Positions 21,518 to 31,849 of a stretch of 64,000 bases of DNA are shown piece after piece. The DNA comes from Vibrio comitans. GTDB taxonomy: Bacteria > Pseudomonadota > Gammaproteobacteria > Enterobacterales > Vibrionaceae. A program made the translations under genes and the position numbers. The notes below the pieces were generated by a model. The model had not been told where the DNA came from. It ran no database searches and saw only the letters and a list, made by a program, of their open reading frames with translations. Every line of letters starts with the position of its first letter. Position 1 is the first letter of the stretch. The stretch spans positions 310,001 through 374,000 of the forward strand of contig AP024866.1 in assembly GCA_024346835.1 (NCBI GenBank), in the 5' to 3' direction.

Positions 21518-22071
21518 ATGCTCAAGCCTTTGTGTTGCTCAAGTTCACCTCTAGCTTCCTGGATGAGATCGCAGACTTCGCGTACTGCACCGTGTCCGCC
21601 TTTAATCTTGGTCACGTAGTTGGCACGCTGAACCAGCAATGGGTGCCCATCATTGACGCAGACTTTAAGGGCAACCTTGTCCATCACGGGCCAATCGATG
21701 AGATCATCACCGATGTACCCAGTATGTTCTGGCTGGATACCTAGTTTATCAACGATGTCGTTGTAGGCTTTGATTTTGTCATCTTGGCCTTGATAGATAA
21801 GCGATATACCTAAAGCGCGCATGCGGTTTTCAACGATTTGTGAGCGGCGACCTGTGACGATGGCAACTTCAATACCCGCGTTCATAAGCGATTTCACGCC
21901 ATAGCCATCACGGGTGTGAAAGGTTTTTAATTCTTCACCATCATTGCCCATGTAAACAAGACCGTCAGAGAAGACGCCATCCACATCACAGATGAGTAGT
22001 TTGATCTCTTTTGCTATGGCAAAAACAGGTTTTGAAACTGGACCGTATAGAGAGTTGACCATTTCAGTCAT
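21514..22071 (-). CDS. kdsC: 3-deoxy-D-manno-octulosonate 8-phosphate phosphatase KdsC
   Basis: KdsC dephosphorylates Kdo-8-phosphate to Kdo, an essential inner-core LPS sugar. This HAD-superfamily enzyme of 185 residues has the nucleophile motif DVDGVFSDG (first Asp at residue 29), motif II in VTGRRS, and motif III GYIGDDLIDWPVM. The start could be the ATG at 22071 or the one three codons in; the first is paired with a GGAG twelve bases upstream. It starts 3 bases after the kdsD stop. Confidence 0.96.
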   Translation of the reverse strand: MTEMVNSLYGPVSKPVFAIAKEIKLLICDVDGVFSDGLVYMGNDGEELKTFHTRDGYGVKSLMNAGIEVAIVTGRRSQIVENRMRALGISLIYQGQDDKIKAYNDIVDKLGIQPEHTGYIGDDLIDWPVMDKVALKVCVNDGHPLLVQRANYVTKIKGGHGAVREVCDLIQEARGELEQHKGLSI

Positions 22072-22074
22072 GAA

Positions 22075-23049
22075 TTACATTACTCCGGCTTTAAGAAGGT
22101 CGTGCATGTTGAGGGCACCAACCAATTTATCATCTTCACATAGTAACAAGGCCGTGATGCTGCGTTGCTGCATCATATTTAGCCCTTCAACTGCCAATAG
22201 AGATGGCGAGGCAAAGCTTGGGTTCTTTGACATTACATCACCAATCTCGGTGCTGTGGATGTCAATACGCTTATCTAATAGGCGTCGCAAATCACCATCG
22301 GTGAATATACCTAGTATTTTGTCCTGATCATCAACAATCGCCGTCATGCCTAAGCCTTTTTGGCTGATTTCAATCAGGGCATCTTTAATCAAAGCATCTG
22401 CTTTAACTTTAGGAACTGCTGAGCCAGTGTGCATAATGTTTTCTAATTTTAATAGCAACTTGCGCCCTAGTGCACCACCCGGATGAGAAAGTGCAAAGTC
22501 CTCAGCAGTAAAGCCTCTTGCTTGCATTAGAGCCATAGCCAAAGCATCGCCCATAACTAGGGTTGCTGTGGTACTGCTAGTCGGTGCCAACTCTCTTGGG
22601 CAAGCTTCTTGAGGCACGGCAATACACAGGTGAATGTCACCCAGCTTAGCCATATTCGAGTTTGGCTTACCCGTCATGCTAATGATCTGGATGTTCAACC
22701 GTTTCAATACCGGGAACAGCGATAGAATCTCAGAGGATTCACCAGAATTGGAAATGGCGATAACAATGTCCCCTTTAGCAATCATGCCAAGGTCGCCGTG
22801 CGCCGCTTCTCCAGGGTGAACAAAAAAGGCAGAGGTACCAGTACTCGCCAGCGTTGCTGCAATCTTGTTGCCTATATGGCCAGATTTGCCCATTCCCATT
22901 ACCACGACCTTGCCGTGTTTGTTTTCTAAAATGGCATCACAGGCACGATTGAAATCGGCATTAAAATATTGAGATAGCTGAGTCAGTCCTGCAATTTCTA
23001 TATCTAGAACTTCTTGTGCAGCTTTTTGATAGTCAAATTTTGAAGACAC
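22075..23049 (-). CDS. kdsD: Arabinose-5-phosphate isomerase KdsD
   Basis: KdsD converts ribulose 5-phosphate to arabinose 5-phosphate, the first committed step towards Kdo. The 324-residue protein has an N-terminal SIS sugar-isomerase domain (about 35-180) with GKSGHIGNKIAATLASTGT and SNSGESSEI, and two C-terminal CBS domains (about 205-320) including FTDGDLRRLL. Its place directly before kdsC distinguishes it from the paralogue GutQ. Confidence 0.96.
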   Translation of the reverse strand: MSSKFDYQKAAQEVLDIEIAGLTQLSQYFNADFNRACDAILENKHGKVVVMGMGKSGHIGNKIAATLASTGTSAFFVHPGEAAHGDLGMIAKGDIVIAISNSGESSEILSLFPVLKRLNIQIISMTGKPNSNMAKLGDIHLCIAVPQEACPRELAPTSSTTATLVMGDALAMALMQARGFTAEDFALSHPGGALGRKLLLKLENIMHTGSAVPKVKADALIKDALIEISQKGLGMTAIVDDQDKILGIFTDGDLRRLLDKRIDIHSTEIGDVMSKNPSFASPSLLAVEGLNMMQQRSITALLLCEDDKLVGALNMHDLLKAGVM

Positions 23050-23073
23050 GGTTGATTCCTTTGATACTCAATT

Positions 23074-24033
23074 CTACACGTTCATGATCAAGTAGCCTTG
23101 ATAGGCGATAAATAACAGGAACAGAATACTACCTTCAATTCTGTTAATGCTTCTGGACTTACCGAGTGCCATGACCACCAATAGCAAAGAAACACCCAGC
23201 ATCACCCAAAAGTCGCGATTCATCGCATCTTCGTTAAGAAATGATGGATTAAGAAGACCTGGAATACCCATTACAGCAAGAATGTTAAATACATTTGAGC
23301 CGATGATGTTACCCACTGCCATGTCATCTTCGCCTTTCATCACACCTGCAAGCGAGGCCGCTAGTTCAGGCAGGCTGGTACCAACGGCGATAATAGTTAG
23401 GCCAATAACCAAGTCACTCATTCCAAAGTACTTAGCAATGATCACAGCGTTGTTGACCAGCAGATCCGCTGAAATAGGTAAAACTATGAGACCGACAACC
23501 ACCCAAAATGCGGCTTTCTTATTGTCGACGCCATCAGGAACTTCAGATTCTTGCTCGCTGATCATGGTGTCGCCCTTGAGCTTTTCTGCGCGCGAGATAC
23601 GAAGCATAGTGATGATGAATGCGGCGAACAGAACAACCAGCAATACACCTTCCATGAAGCCTAGGTAGTGATTCCACATGATGCCGCCGGCAATCAAGGT
23701 CACACCTATCATTAGAGGCAGCTCACGACGTAAAACGCCCGAGCTTACTGAAAGAGGTTTAACAAGCGCTGTAATACCGAGGATAAGGGCTATATTGGCA
23801 ATGTTCGAGCCCAGTACATTACCTACCGCAGTATCGGTTTTGCCTTCTAGAGCAGCGGTTGCAGATACCATCATCTCAGGAGCAGAAGAGCCCATAGCAA
23901 GAATGGTCATACCGATGACGAGAGGAGAAATTCCGAAGTTTCTGGCCAGCGCTGCGGAACCGAATACCAGTCTATCGGCACTCCATACCAGCATGATTAA
24001 GCCGACGACAAGAAGACAAATCGCTACGATCAT
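23074..24033 (-). CDS. yrbG: Calcium/sodium antiporter family protein YrbG
   Basis: YrbG belongs to the Ca2+:cation antiporter (CaCA) family; its physiological substrate in bacteria is not firmly established. The 319-residue protein has about ten membrane helices in two inverted halves, each with the ion-binding alpha repeats: AMGSSAPEM with GNVLGSNIANI in the first half and AVGTSLPEL with GNIIGSNVFNI in the second. It heads the minus-strand kds/lpt/rpoN run and is divergent from mlaF, a conserved arrangement. Confidence 0.94.
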   Translation of the reverse strand: MIVAICLLVVGLIMLVWSADRLVFGSAALARNFGISPLVIGMTILAMGSSAPEMMVSATAALEGKTDTAVGNVLGSNIANIALILGITALVKPLSVSSGVLRRELPLMIGVTLIAGGIMWNHYLGFMEGVLLVVLFAAFIITMLRISRAEKLKGDTMISEQESEVPDGVDNKKAAFWVVVGLIVLPISADLLVNNAVIIAKYFGMSDLVIGLTIIAVGTSLPELAASLAGVMKGEDDMAVGNIIGSNVFNILAVMGIPGLLNPSFLNEDAMNRDFWVMLGVSLLLVVMALGKSRSINRIEGSILFLLFIAYQGYLIMNV

Positions 24034-24222
24034 TATTGGACTCTTTATTAATTGATGCGAGTTAAACAGTGATTTTGACGTTAAGCTGTCAAAAAGGGAA
24101 GATTTTAGACAAATTATTTACACATAAGTCTAATAAAATTCCTATGATTAAGTCGAGCAACTAACTGATTTATTCAACCTTTTTAATATATTGCGCGTGC
24201 ATAGTCTGGACAAGGAGTGTCG

Positions 24223-25026
24223 ATGGCTGAACCAAATCCTAAAATCATTCTCAATAATGTCACCTTCTCGCGTGGCAATAGGGTGATTTTTGATGACATC
24301 AGTTTATCCATTCCTGAAGGAAAAATTACCGCTATTATGGGGCCATCGGGCATTGGTAAAACCACATTATTGAAGCTAATTGGCGGGCAGATACAGCCAG
24401 ATAGTGGAGAGATATGGTTTGAAGACAATAATATCCCAGCCTTGAGTCGAGGGCAGCTATACCAAACCCGAAAGAAAATGAGCATGCTGTTTCAATCGGG
24501 GGCACTTTTTACCGATTTGACGGTTTTTGACAACGTAGCCTTTCCAATTCGTGAACATACCGCTCTGCCCGAATCGCTCATTCATACCATTGTACTTTTA
24601 AAGCTAGAAGCGGTTGGCTTGAGAGGAGCTGCAGGCTTGATGCCTAGCGAGCTGTCTGGAGGAATGACGCGAAGAGTTGCTCTAGCTCGAGCGATAGCGT
24701 TAGACCCTGAAGTGGTTATGTACGATGAACCTTTCGTGGGGCAGGACCCTATTACAATGGGTGTATTGGTTGAGTTGATTCAAAAGCTAAATCAAGCCTT
24801 AGGTATTACCTCTATCGTGGTGTCTCATGATGTACCCGAGGTTATGAGCATTGCTGACTATGTGTATTTGATGGCAGACAAGAAAATTATTGCCAAAGGG
24901 CAGCCTAAAGAGATCGAACAGAGCGCCGATCCAAGGGTTCAGCAGTTTTTGCAAGGAAATGCAGATGGTGCGGTGCCCTTTGCATTTCCTTCACGGCAAT
25001 TAGAGAAGGATCTGTTTCTACGATGA
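24223..25026 (+). CDS. mlaF: Phospholipid ABC transporter ATP-binding protein MlaF
   Basis: MlaF is the ATPase of the MlaFEDB complex, which moves phospholipids between the inner membrane and periplasmic MlaC to keep outer-membrane asymmetry. The ATG at 24223 has an AAGGAG ribosome binding site; a GTG two codons upstream is possible but less well placed. Walker [10 protein letters not shown] (about 36-44), signature LSGGMTRR and Walker [14 protein letters not shown] are intact in 267 residues. The gene overlaps mlaE by 4 bases. Confidence 0.96.
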   Translation: MAEPNPKIILNNVTFSRGNRVIFDDISLSIPEGKITAIMGPSGIGKTTLLKLIGGQIQPDSGEIWFEDNNIPALSRGQLYQTRKKMSMLFQSGALFTDLTVFDNVAFPIREHTALPESLIHTIVLLKLEAVGLRGAAGLMPSELSGGMTRRVALARAIALDPEVVMYDEPFVGQDPITMGVLVELIQKLNQALGITSIVVSHDVPEVMSIADYVYLMADKKIIAKGQPKEIEQSADPRVQQFLQGNADGAVPFAFPSRQLEKDLFLR

Positions 25027-25814
25027 TGTCTAAAGTGGTTAACAAGGTTGCTGATTTTGGCGCTTCAGGAGTGAGGCTAAGCCGCTCTTTTGGCAGAGCG
25101 ACCTTTATGATGCTCGGTGCATTATTGAGTAAGCCGGAACCGTTAAAGAGCTTCCCTCTGCTAATTAAACAGCTTCATTCAGTCGGGGTGCAATCCTTGG
25201 CAATCATTATGGTGTCAGGGCTGTTTATCGGTATGGTTTTGAGCCTTCAAGGCTATGTGGTGCTAGTTGATTATGGCGCAGAGGGAAGCCTAGGGCAGAT
25301 GGTTGCCTTATCTTTATTGCGAGAATTAGGTCCTGTAGTAACAGCGTTACTGTTTGCTGGGCGTGCAGGGTCTGCATTGACCGCTGAGATAGGCTTAATG
25401 AAGGCAACTGAGCAGTTATCGAGCCTAGAGATGATGGCAGTAGACCCGTTAAAGCGCATTATCAATCCAAGGTTTTGGGCTGGCGTGATTTCGATGCCAC
25501 TGCTTACTATGATCTTTATTGCTATTGGCATCTTGGGTGGTCAGTTGGTCGGTGTTGATTGGAAGGGCATTGATCACGGAAGTTTTTGGTCGGCAATGCA
25601 ATCCTCTGTGGAACTTGGCCGAGATATTGGCAATAGCCTAATAAAATCTGTGGTATTTGCTATCACTGTAGTTTGGATCGCTTTGTTTAACGGCTATGAC
25701 GCTGTGCCTACTTCAGAGGGCATCAGTCAAGCAACTACTCGCACAGTAGTGCATTCCTCTCTAGCCGTGTTGGGGCTGGATTTTGTGCTTACCGCATTAA
25801 TGTTTGGAAGTTAA
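25023..25814 (+). CDS. mlaE: Phospholipid ABC transporter permease MlaE
   Basis: MlaE is the inner-membrane permease of the Mla complex. The 263-residue protein has about five to six membrane helices and MlaE-family motifs such as [41 protein letters not shown] (partly shown) and [17 protein letters not shown], the coupling-helix region. The start overlaps the mlaF stop (ATGA); a second ATG follows at once. It ends 2 bases before mlaD. Confidence 0.96.
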   Translation: MMSKVVNKVADFGASGVRLSRSFGRATFMMLGALLSKPEPLKSFPLLIKQLHSVGVQSLAIIMVSGLFIGMVLSLQGYVVLVDYGAEGSLGQMVALSLLRELGPVVTALLFAGRAGSALTAEIGLMKATEQLSSLEMMAVDPLKRIINPRFWAGVISMPLLTMIFIAIGILGGQLVGVDWKGIDHGSFWSAMQSSVELGRDIGNSLIKSVVFAITVVWIALFNGYDAVPTSEGISQATTRTVVHSSLAVLGLDFVLTALMFGS

Positions 25815-25816
25815 GT

Positions 25817-26296
25817 ATGAGTCAATCAAGGAAGTTAGAATTTTGGGTCGGTAGTTTTATGATCCTTGGCATCATTGCGGTGCTTTTTATGGTGTTTAAG
25901 GTTGCCGATGTAAAATCGCTAGGAAACCAAGACAGTTATAAGTTAAGAGCGTATTTTGACAATATAGGTAGCCTCAAAGTGCGTTCTCCCGTCAAGGTTG
26001 GTGGGGTGGTCGTGGGGAGAGTATCGGATATTAGCCTAGACACCAAATACTATACTCCCATAGTGACCCTCTCGATTGGTGAAAACTATGGTCACTTCCC
26101 TGATACCTCAAGTGCACACATATTGACTTCAGGCTTAATAGGAGAGCAGTACATTAGTTTGATACCTGGCTTTATCGATGAGGATGTAGAGTTACTCGAA
26201 GATGGTGACCTGATTGAAGATACTAAATCGGCACTGGTGCTAGAGGATCTGATTGGACAGTTTTTATATAGCGTTGGTGATGGTTCAGGAGAATAA
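25817..26296 (+). CDS. mlaD: Phospholipid transport MCE-domain protein MlaD
   Basis: MlaD forms a hexameric MCE ring on the periplasmic side of MlaE. The 159-residue protein has an N-terminal membrane helix (about 8-28) and one MCE domain (about 38-115) with YFDNIGSLKVRSPVKVGGV and GLIGEQYISLIPG. It is about 24 residues shorter than E. coli MlaD, the difference being at the C-terminal tail. Genes on both sides are 2 bases away. Confidence 0.95.
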   Translation: MSQSRKLEFWVGSFMILGIIAVLFMVFKVADVKSLGNQDSYKLRAYFDNIGSLKVRSPVKVGGVVVGRVSDISLDTKYYTPIVTLSIGENYGHFPDTSSAHILTSGLIGEQYISLIPGFIDEDVELLEDGDLIEDTKSALVLEDLIGQFLYSVGDGSGE

Positions 26297-26298
26297 GT

Positions 26299-26940
26299 AT
26301 GAAATGCATTCTTAGATTTATCTCATTGATTTTAATGCTTTGTTCACCGATTGTCTGGGGTGCGACCATAGATAAGACTCAGCCATATCAGATGATGGAA
26401 CAGGTAGGGAGCAATACTTTCGATCGACTCAAAAGCGAGCAAGCTCAACTAAGAGAGTCTCCGGATCAACTCAAGGTTGTGGTAGAAGAAGAACTAATGC
26501 CCTACGTAAATGATCGCTATGCGGGATTAAAGGTATTGGGGAATCACCTGAAAAGAGCGGATAAAGCCGAAGTCGCAGACTTTTTGGTAGCCTTTCGCGA
26601 GTATCTTGTAACCTCATACGCACAGGTGCTTACTCAGTATAAAGACCAGCAGATAAAATATTCGAAGCCAAAGCCGATAAGGGATGATCAGCGTATCGTT
26701 TCTATCCCAGTAGAAATAGTGCAAGGCGACCGCCCGCCTATTAAGATTGAATTTAAGTGGCGTAAAGATAAAAAAACTGGGGAGTGGCAAGCCTTTGACA
26801 TGGTTGCTGAAGGTGTCAGTTTGATATCCAGTAAACAGTCAGAGTGGGGCGGAAAGATCCGTACTGATGGTCTACCAGCCGTTACGGAAGAGTTGGCTAG
26901 GCTAGCTAAAACTCCGATTCGTTATGAGTCAGTCAATTAA
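26299..26940 (+). CDS. mlaC: Periplasmic phospholipid-binding protein MlaC
   Basis: MlaC shuttles phospholipid between the outer-membrane MlaA complex and inner-membrane MlaFEDB. The 213-residue precursor has a signal peptide (about 1-21, cleavage after a VWG-like site) and the Tol_Tol_Ttg2 fold, with MPYVNDRYAGLKVLG, FRWRKDKKTGEWQ-like FKWRKDKKTGEWQ and DMVAEGVSLISSKQSEW. Its stop overlaps the mlaB start by one base. Confidence 0.95.
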   Translation: MKCILRFISLILMLCSPIVWGATIDKTQPYQMMEQVGSNTFDRLKSEQAQLRESPDQLKVVVEEELMPYVNDRYAGLKVLGNHLKRADKAEVADFLVAFREYLVTSYAQVLTQYKDQQIKYSKPKPIRDDQRIVSIPVEIVQGDRPPIKIEFKWRKDKKTGEWQAFDMVAEGVSLISSKQSEWGGKIRTDGLPAVTEELARLAKTPIRYESVN

Positions 26941-27272
26941 TGAAAAATAACGTAACTTGGACAATCATCGATGAAAAGCATGCTGAAATAACAGGCGTAC
27001 TTAATCGAAACACAGTTCCACAGCTATGGTTGCAGGTTTCTGCGTGGCAACCTAGCTCAGAACGGTTAGATATTGACCTAAAACAGATATTAAATTCCGA
27101 TTCTGCGGCGATGGCACTCATTCTGCACTTAATTGAACATGCAAAAAATTGTAACTGCCATATAATGTTGCGATCTGTACCAAATAAACTGCTTACACTA
27201 TTTGAAGTAAGTAATGCAATGCCGTTACTGGCGGGGCATATAGAAATCGAGATTGAGGGTAAAAGTGGATAG
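26940..27272 (+). CDS. mlaB: STAS-domain protein MlaB
   Basis: MlaB is the small cytoplasmic STAS-domain subunit that binds MlaF and is needed for its ATPase activity. The 110 residues include the STAS pattern [21 protein letters not shown], with a conserved Asp-Ser pair in the position typical of MlaB. Its start is embedded in the mlaC stop (TAATG) and its end overlaps ibaG by 8 bases. Confidence 0.9.
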   Translation: MKNNVTWTIIDEKHAEITGVLNRNTVPQLWLQVSAWQPSSERLDIDLKQILNSDSAAMALILHLIEHAKNCNCHIMLRSVPNKLLTLFEVSNAMPLLAGHIEIEIEGKSG

Positions 27273-27519
27273 TACACAAGTTAAGAAATTGCTCGACGAC
27301 GCGTTGCAGCTAGCAGAAATTCATGTGAAAGGCGAAGGTAGCCACTATGAGGTCATTGCCGTTGACGAATCTTTTGAAGGTATGAGTCGTGTTAAAAAGC
27401 AACAGCTTATCTATGCACCTTTGATGGAGTATATCCAACGTAATGATATCCATGCGGTATCAATCAAAGCTTTTACTCCTGATGAGTGGCAGCGCGATAA
27501 AAAACTCATGTCGCTTTAA
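27265..27519 (+). CDS. ibaG: BolA-family acid stress protein IbaG
   Basis: IbaG is a BolA-family protein that binds monothiol glutaredoxin with an Fe-S cluster and influences acid resistance and envelope properties. The GTG at 27265 gives 84 residues aligned to the E. coli N-terminus and has a GAGGG ribosome binding site; an upstream TTG at 27253 would add four residues. The BolA core [19 protein letters not shown] and [13 protein letters not shown] is clear, including the conserved His. It precedes murA by 9 bases. Confidence 0.94.
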   Translation: MDSTQVKKLLDDALQLAEIHVKGEGSHYEVIAVDESFEGMSRVKKQQLIYAPLMEYIQRNDIHAVSIKAFTPDEWQRDKKLMSL

Positions 27520-28797
<1,278 letters not shown>

Positions 28798-28822
28798 TTA
28801 CGATATTTAGATGCTATTTCAG

Positions 28823-28850
28823 GCCGAAACCTTATGGTTTCGGCTTTTTT
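28823..28850 (+). terminator. Intrinsic terminator after murA
   Basis: GCCGAAACC and GGTTTCGGC form a 9-bp stem with a TTAT loop followed by six T, 25 bases after the murA stop. Confidence 0.93.
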
Positions 28851-29018
28851 ATTTGGTAGACTTGTGGAGTCAAGCTCCGCTGCTGACAGCGGGTGCATGC
28901 AATGAGTCTAAGCCCTAGGAAAACATGGGCACAACCTTCTTAAAGAACAGTGTCCCCGAGATTTGGATATCTTGGGTATAACAATATAACTGCGAAGGAT
29001 ATCGCTAGGAATGAAACA

Positions 29019-29762
29019 ATGATTGCTTTACTGCGCATAGTTATGGTCGCAATTTTTGCTGTACTGATGTTTGTGTTTGGGTGTGGTTACTGCCTATTTA
29101 GCCCAAGAAACCCAAAACACGTGTTCACCCTTGGTCGATACTTTGGTGCAATGCACCGTGTGTTTGGTGTTAAATTAGAATTGAGACTGCCGAAAGATGC
29201 TTACACGCGTGGTCAGGCTGTATACATTGCAAACCATCAAAACTCTTGGGATCTTTTCACTGTATCTTCTGCGGTAACACCGAGTGTGGTGACTGTGGGT
29301 AAGAAAAGCCTATTATGGCTGCCTCTGTTTGGTCAGATCTACTGGCTAACAGGTAACATTCTTATTGATAGAGCCAACCGCTCTAAAGCAATGGGTACTA
29401 TTGATCAAGTGATCGATAAAATGAAGGAAAGCAGCCTTTCTGTATGGATGTTCCCTGAAGGCACTCGCTCTCGAGGTCGTGGTTTGATGCCGTTTAAGAC
29501 TGGAGCATTTCACGCGGCAATTGGTGCAGAAACACCGATTATTCCAATTGTATGTAGTACCACTCAAGATAAGATCAAACTAAACCGCTGGAATAACGGT
29601 CATGTGATTATCGAGATGCTACCACCGGTGGATACTTCACAATACAGCAAAACCGATGTGCGCAAATTGGCAGAGCTTTGTCGTGGTCAGATGGAAGAAA
29701 AACTAAAAAGCTTAGACGAAGAAGTCGATGCAAGAAATGCCGCTGACGGCGTGAAAAACTAA
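29019..29762 (+). CDS. plsC: 1-acyl-sn-glycerol-3-phosphate acyltransferase PlsC
   Basis: PlsC acylates lysophosphatidic acid to phosphatidic acid, the second acylation of phospholipid synthesis. The ATG at 29019 (MIALLRIVMV) has an AGGA eight bases upstream and gives 247 residues, the usual PlsC length; the frame is open further upstream but the extra residues look non-coding. Catalytic NHQNSWD (His73, Asp78), FPEGTRSRGRG and PIIPIVCSTT are intact, after one N-terminal membrane helix. It stands alone between two terminators. Confidence 0.95.
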   Translation: MIALLRIVMVAIFAVLMFVFGCGYCLFSPRNPKHVFTLGRYFGAMHRVFGVKLELRLPKDAYTRGQAVYIANHQNSWDLFTVSSAVTPSVVTVGKKSLLWLPLFGQIYWLTGNILIDRANRSKAMGTIDQVIDKMKESSLSVWMFPEGTRSRGRGLMPFKTGAFHAAIGAETPIIPIVCSTTQDKIKLNRWNNGHVIIEMLPPVDTSQYSKTDVRKLAELCRGQMEEKLKSLDEEVDARNAADGVKN

Positions 29763-29770
29763 ACAATAAA

Positions 29771-29794
29771 AAAGGGAGCTTCGGCTCCCTTTTT
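29771..29794. terminator. Two-way terminator between plsC and ridA
   Basis: AAAGGGAGC-TTCG-GCTCCCTTT has an extra-stable tetraloop, with T-runs on both strands. It lies between the convergent ends of plsC (plus) and ridA (minus) and probably serves both. Confidence 0.93.
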
Positions 29795-29812
29795 AGTCAC
29801 TAGCAAATAGTC

Positions 29813-30202
29813 TTATTTGCGAACCGCAATAGCTTCGATCTCGATGCCTACATCTTTAGGAAGACGCGCAACCTCTACACATGAGCGTGCAGGGTAGTTA
29901 GCTACATTGTGCTCATCGAAGAACTTGCCATATGCTTCGTTGACGGTACCAAAGTCATTTAAGTCTTTTACAAAGACCGTCATCTTAACGATGTCGGTAA
30001 CACTTAGACCTGATGATTCAACTACAGCCTTAACGTTTTCTAGAGACTGTCTCGCTTGCTCTGCAATATCAGAAGACACTTCGCCTGTCTCTGGGTTTAC
30101 AGGGATCTGACCTGAAGTCATTACCATGCCGCCTAGGTCAACACCTTGAACATAAGGGCCGATTGCTGCTGGAGCATTGTCAGTATGCAGTACTTTCGTC
30201 AT
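29813..30202 (-). CDS. ridA: Reactive intermediate deaminase RidA
   Basis: RidA hydrolyses enamine/imine intermediates from PLP enzymes such as threonine dehydratase and so protects against 2-aminoacrylate damage. The ATG at 30202 (MTKVLHTDNA) gives 129 residues. YjgF/YER057c/UK114 motifs GPYVQGVDLGGMVMTSGQIP, and ARSCVEVARLPKDVGIEIEA with the conserved substrate-binding Arg, are present. It follows pyrI by 37 bases and is probably the last gene of the pyrBI operon. Confidence 0.95.
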   Translation of the reverse strand: MTKVLHTDNAPAAIGPYVQGVDLGGMVMTSGQIPVNPETGEVSSDIAEQARQSLENVKAVVESSGLSVTDIVKMTVFVKDLNDFGTVNEAYGKFFDEHNVANYPARSCVEVARLPKDVGIEIEAIAVRK

Positions 30203-30239
30203 TTTCATTCCATTTCTATTTTGTTTTTGCGAATACTAG

Positions 30240-30701
30240 TTATAACTCAGTGACCACTTCACGTGAATACACTTTTTCACAGTATTTACATTTCAAACGA
30301 ATGCTGTCTTTCTTTTCAACCACATTGAACTGACTTTCAACAGGCTCTCCGTGGGTAATACAGTTGCTGTTAGGGCAAGCAAATACACCACGAACTTGGC
30401 TTGGCAGCTCTAGCTCCAGCTTCTTTACCACCTTGTAATCTTCAATCTGATTGACTGTCGCGTAAGGGGCGTAAAGGGCTAACTTGCTCGCTTGCTCTTC
30501 ATTGATGAATACGTTCTCAATCTTCAGGATGTCTTTCGCGCCCAGTGCCGATGAAGGCAGGTTTAGGCCAATGGTGACTCGCTCGTTCGACTTCTGCATT
30601 GAGAATAGCTTCAGTACTTTGATACCTACGTGTGCAGGAATATGGTCGATTACAGTACCGTCTTTAATCGCTTCAACTTGTAATTGAGTTGGTTTAGTCA
30701 T
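30240..30701 (-). CDS. pyrI: Aspartate carbamoyltransferase regulatory chain
   Basis: PyrI is the allosteric subunit that makes ATCase responsive to CTP and ATP. The 153-residue protein has an N-terminal nucleotide-binding domain with GTVIDHIPAHVGIKVL and a C-terminal zinc domain with the four cysteines in CPNSNC and CKYC. It starts 16 bases after the pyrB stop. Confidence 0.97.
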   Translation of the reverse strand: MTKPTQLQVEAIKDGTVIDHIPAHVGIKVLKLFSMQKSNERVTIGLNLPSSALGAKDILKIENVFINEEQASKLALYAPYATVNQIEDYKVVKKLELELPSQVRGVFACPNSNCITHGEPVESQFNVVEKKDSIRLKCKYCEKVYSREVVTEL

Positions 30702-30717
30702 GGTTAAATCTCCTCTA

Positions 30718-31647
30718 TTACAGGGTTTGGTTTAGAACTAGTGCTAGCAGGGCTTCACGGGCATACACACCATTTTCAGCCTGGGTAAAGTAGTAGGCGT
30801 GAGGTGTTTTATCGACATCTACGGTGATTTCATCAACGCGAGGTAGAGGGTGTAAAACCTTTAGGTTTTCACGTGCCTCTGTTAACTGTGCTGCTGTGAG
30901 AATATAAGCTGACTTGATGTGAGCGTACTCTGATTCGTCAAAACGCTCTTTTTGAACGCGAGTCATGTACAGGATATCTAGCTCAGGAATGACGCTTTCC
31001 ATATCGGTATGCAGGCTATATTGAATGCCTGCTTCATCTAGCTCTTCACAAATGTAATCCGGCATAGCTAAAGCTTCAGGTGCGATAAAGTAGAAGCGAA
31101 CGTTATCAAACTTAGCCAATGCTTGAGTAAGAGAGTGTACGGTACGACCATATTTAAGGTCGCCGACAAAAGCCACGTTAAGGTTATCTAAACGGCCTTG
31201 GGTTTCGTAGATTGAGAATAGGTCTAGTAGAGTTTGTGTAGGGTGTTGGTTTGAGCCATCACCAGCATTAATCACTGGTACACCATTGGAAAACTCTGAT
31301 GCTAATCGAGCTGCGCCTTCTTGAGGGTGGCGCATTACAAACGCGTCAACATACGTTGATATGACCTGTACTGAGTCTGCTAGGGTTTCACCTTTCTTTG
31401 CGAGTGAGGTGTTACCGCCGTTGTCGAAACCAATGACACTGCCGCCAACGCGTTGAATTGCAGTTTCAAATGATAGACGTGTGCGCGTAGAAGGCTCAAA
31501 AAAGCAACTAGCGACAACCTTGTTCTTTAGTAGTGTAGGCATAGGCTCTGATTTGAGTTTTCCTGCCGTTTGCACAATAAGCTCAAGCTCTTCGCGGTTT
31601 AGCTCTGGAATGGAGATGATGTGCTTATTGAAAAGCGTGTTTTGCAT
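30718..31647 (-). CDS. pyrB: Aspartate carbamoyltransferase catalytic chain
   Basis: PyrB condenses carbamoyl phosphate and aspartate in pyrimidine synthesis. The ATG at 31647 ([10 protein letters not shown]) gives 309 residues, close to E. coli's 311; an upstream frame extension to 31707 runs through the attenuator and is rejected. Carbamoyl-phosphate motif STRTR at residues 53-57, HPTQTLLDL and HPLPRVDEI are intact. A leader peptide and terminator precede the gene (31671-31781), so expression is probably set by attenuation. Confidence 0.97.
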   Translation of the reverse strand: MQNTLFNKHIISIPELNREELELIVQTAGKLKSEPMPTLLKNKVVASCFFEPSTRTRLSFETAIQRVGGSVIGFDNGGNTSLAKKGETLADSVQVISTYVDAFVMRHPQEGAARLASEFSNGVPVINAGDGSNQHPTQTLLDLFSIYETQGRLDNLNVAFVGDLKYGRTVHSLTQALAKFDNVRFYFIAPEALAMPDYICEELDEAGIQYSLHTDMESVIPELDILYMTRVQKERFDESEYAHIKSAYILTAAQLTEARENLKVLHPLPRVDEITVDVDKTPHAYYFTQAENGVYAREALLALVLNQTL

Positions 31648-31670
31648 GGTTTCTTCCCCTGATAGTACGC

Positions 31671-31699
31671 ACAAAAAAGCCCCCCTAAAAAGGGAGGCT
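31671..31699 (-). terminator. Attenuator terminator in the pyrBI leader
   Basis: On the minus strand GCCTCCC and GGGGGGC form a 7-bp stem (one G-T pair) around TTTTTA, followed by a T-run. It lies 4 bases after the stop codon of the leader ORF and 24 bases before the pyrB ATG. A ribosome finishing the leader ORF would cover the hairpin, as in pyrBI attenuation. Confidence 0.88.
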
Positions 31700-31703
31700 A
31701 GAA

Positions 31704-31781
31704 TCAATTCTGAATGAATAGGAGTGGAACACGGCGCTGGCAGTGTTTCTTAGTCACGTTTTGATTGCCACGGTGTAGCAT
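31704..31781 (-). CDS. pyrBI leader peptide (25 aa)
   Basis: A small minus-strand ORF starts with ATG at 31781 after a strong AGGAGGG ribosome binding site and reads [12 protein letters not shown]...LLFIQN, ending TGA at 31704. Its stop is 4 bases from the pyrB attenuator hairpin. This is the layout of the E. coli pyrBI leader, where coupled translation lets RNA polymerase read through when UTP is low. The peptide sequence is not similar to E. coli PyrL (44 aa) and is shorter, so the name is by position and inferred function. Confidence 0.8.
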   Translation of the reverse strand: MLHRGNQNVTKKHCQRRVPLLFIQN

Positions 31782-31849
31782 ACAACCCTCCTATTTATCG
31801 TTTGGGATTATACGCGCTAGGTATGCAATCGCAAGCGTTTGCGTCAGAA

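Noticed and set aside
23147..23668. 173-codon open frame antisense to yrbG
   Set aside because: Composition mirrors the complement of a membrane-protein gene; no independent support.
28851..29018. A longer PlsC start at 28950 or a small RNA in the murA-plsC gap
   Set aside because: The extra N-terminal residues do not match PlsC, the ATG at 29019 has a good ribosome binding site, and I see no clear promoter-terminator pair for a small RNA.
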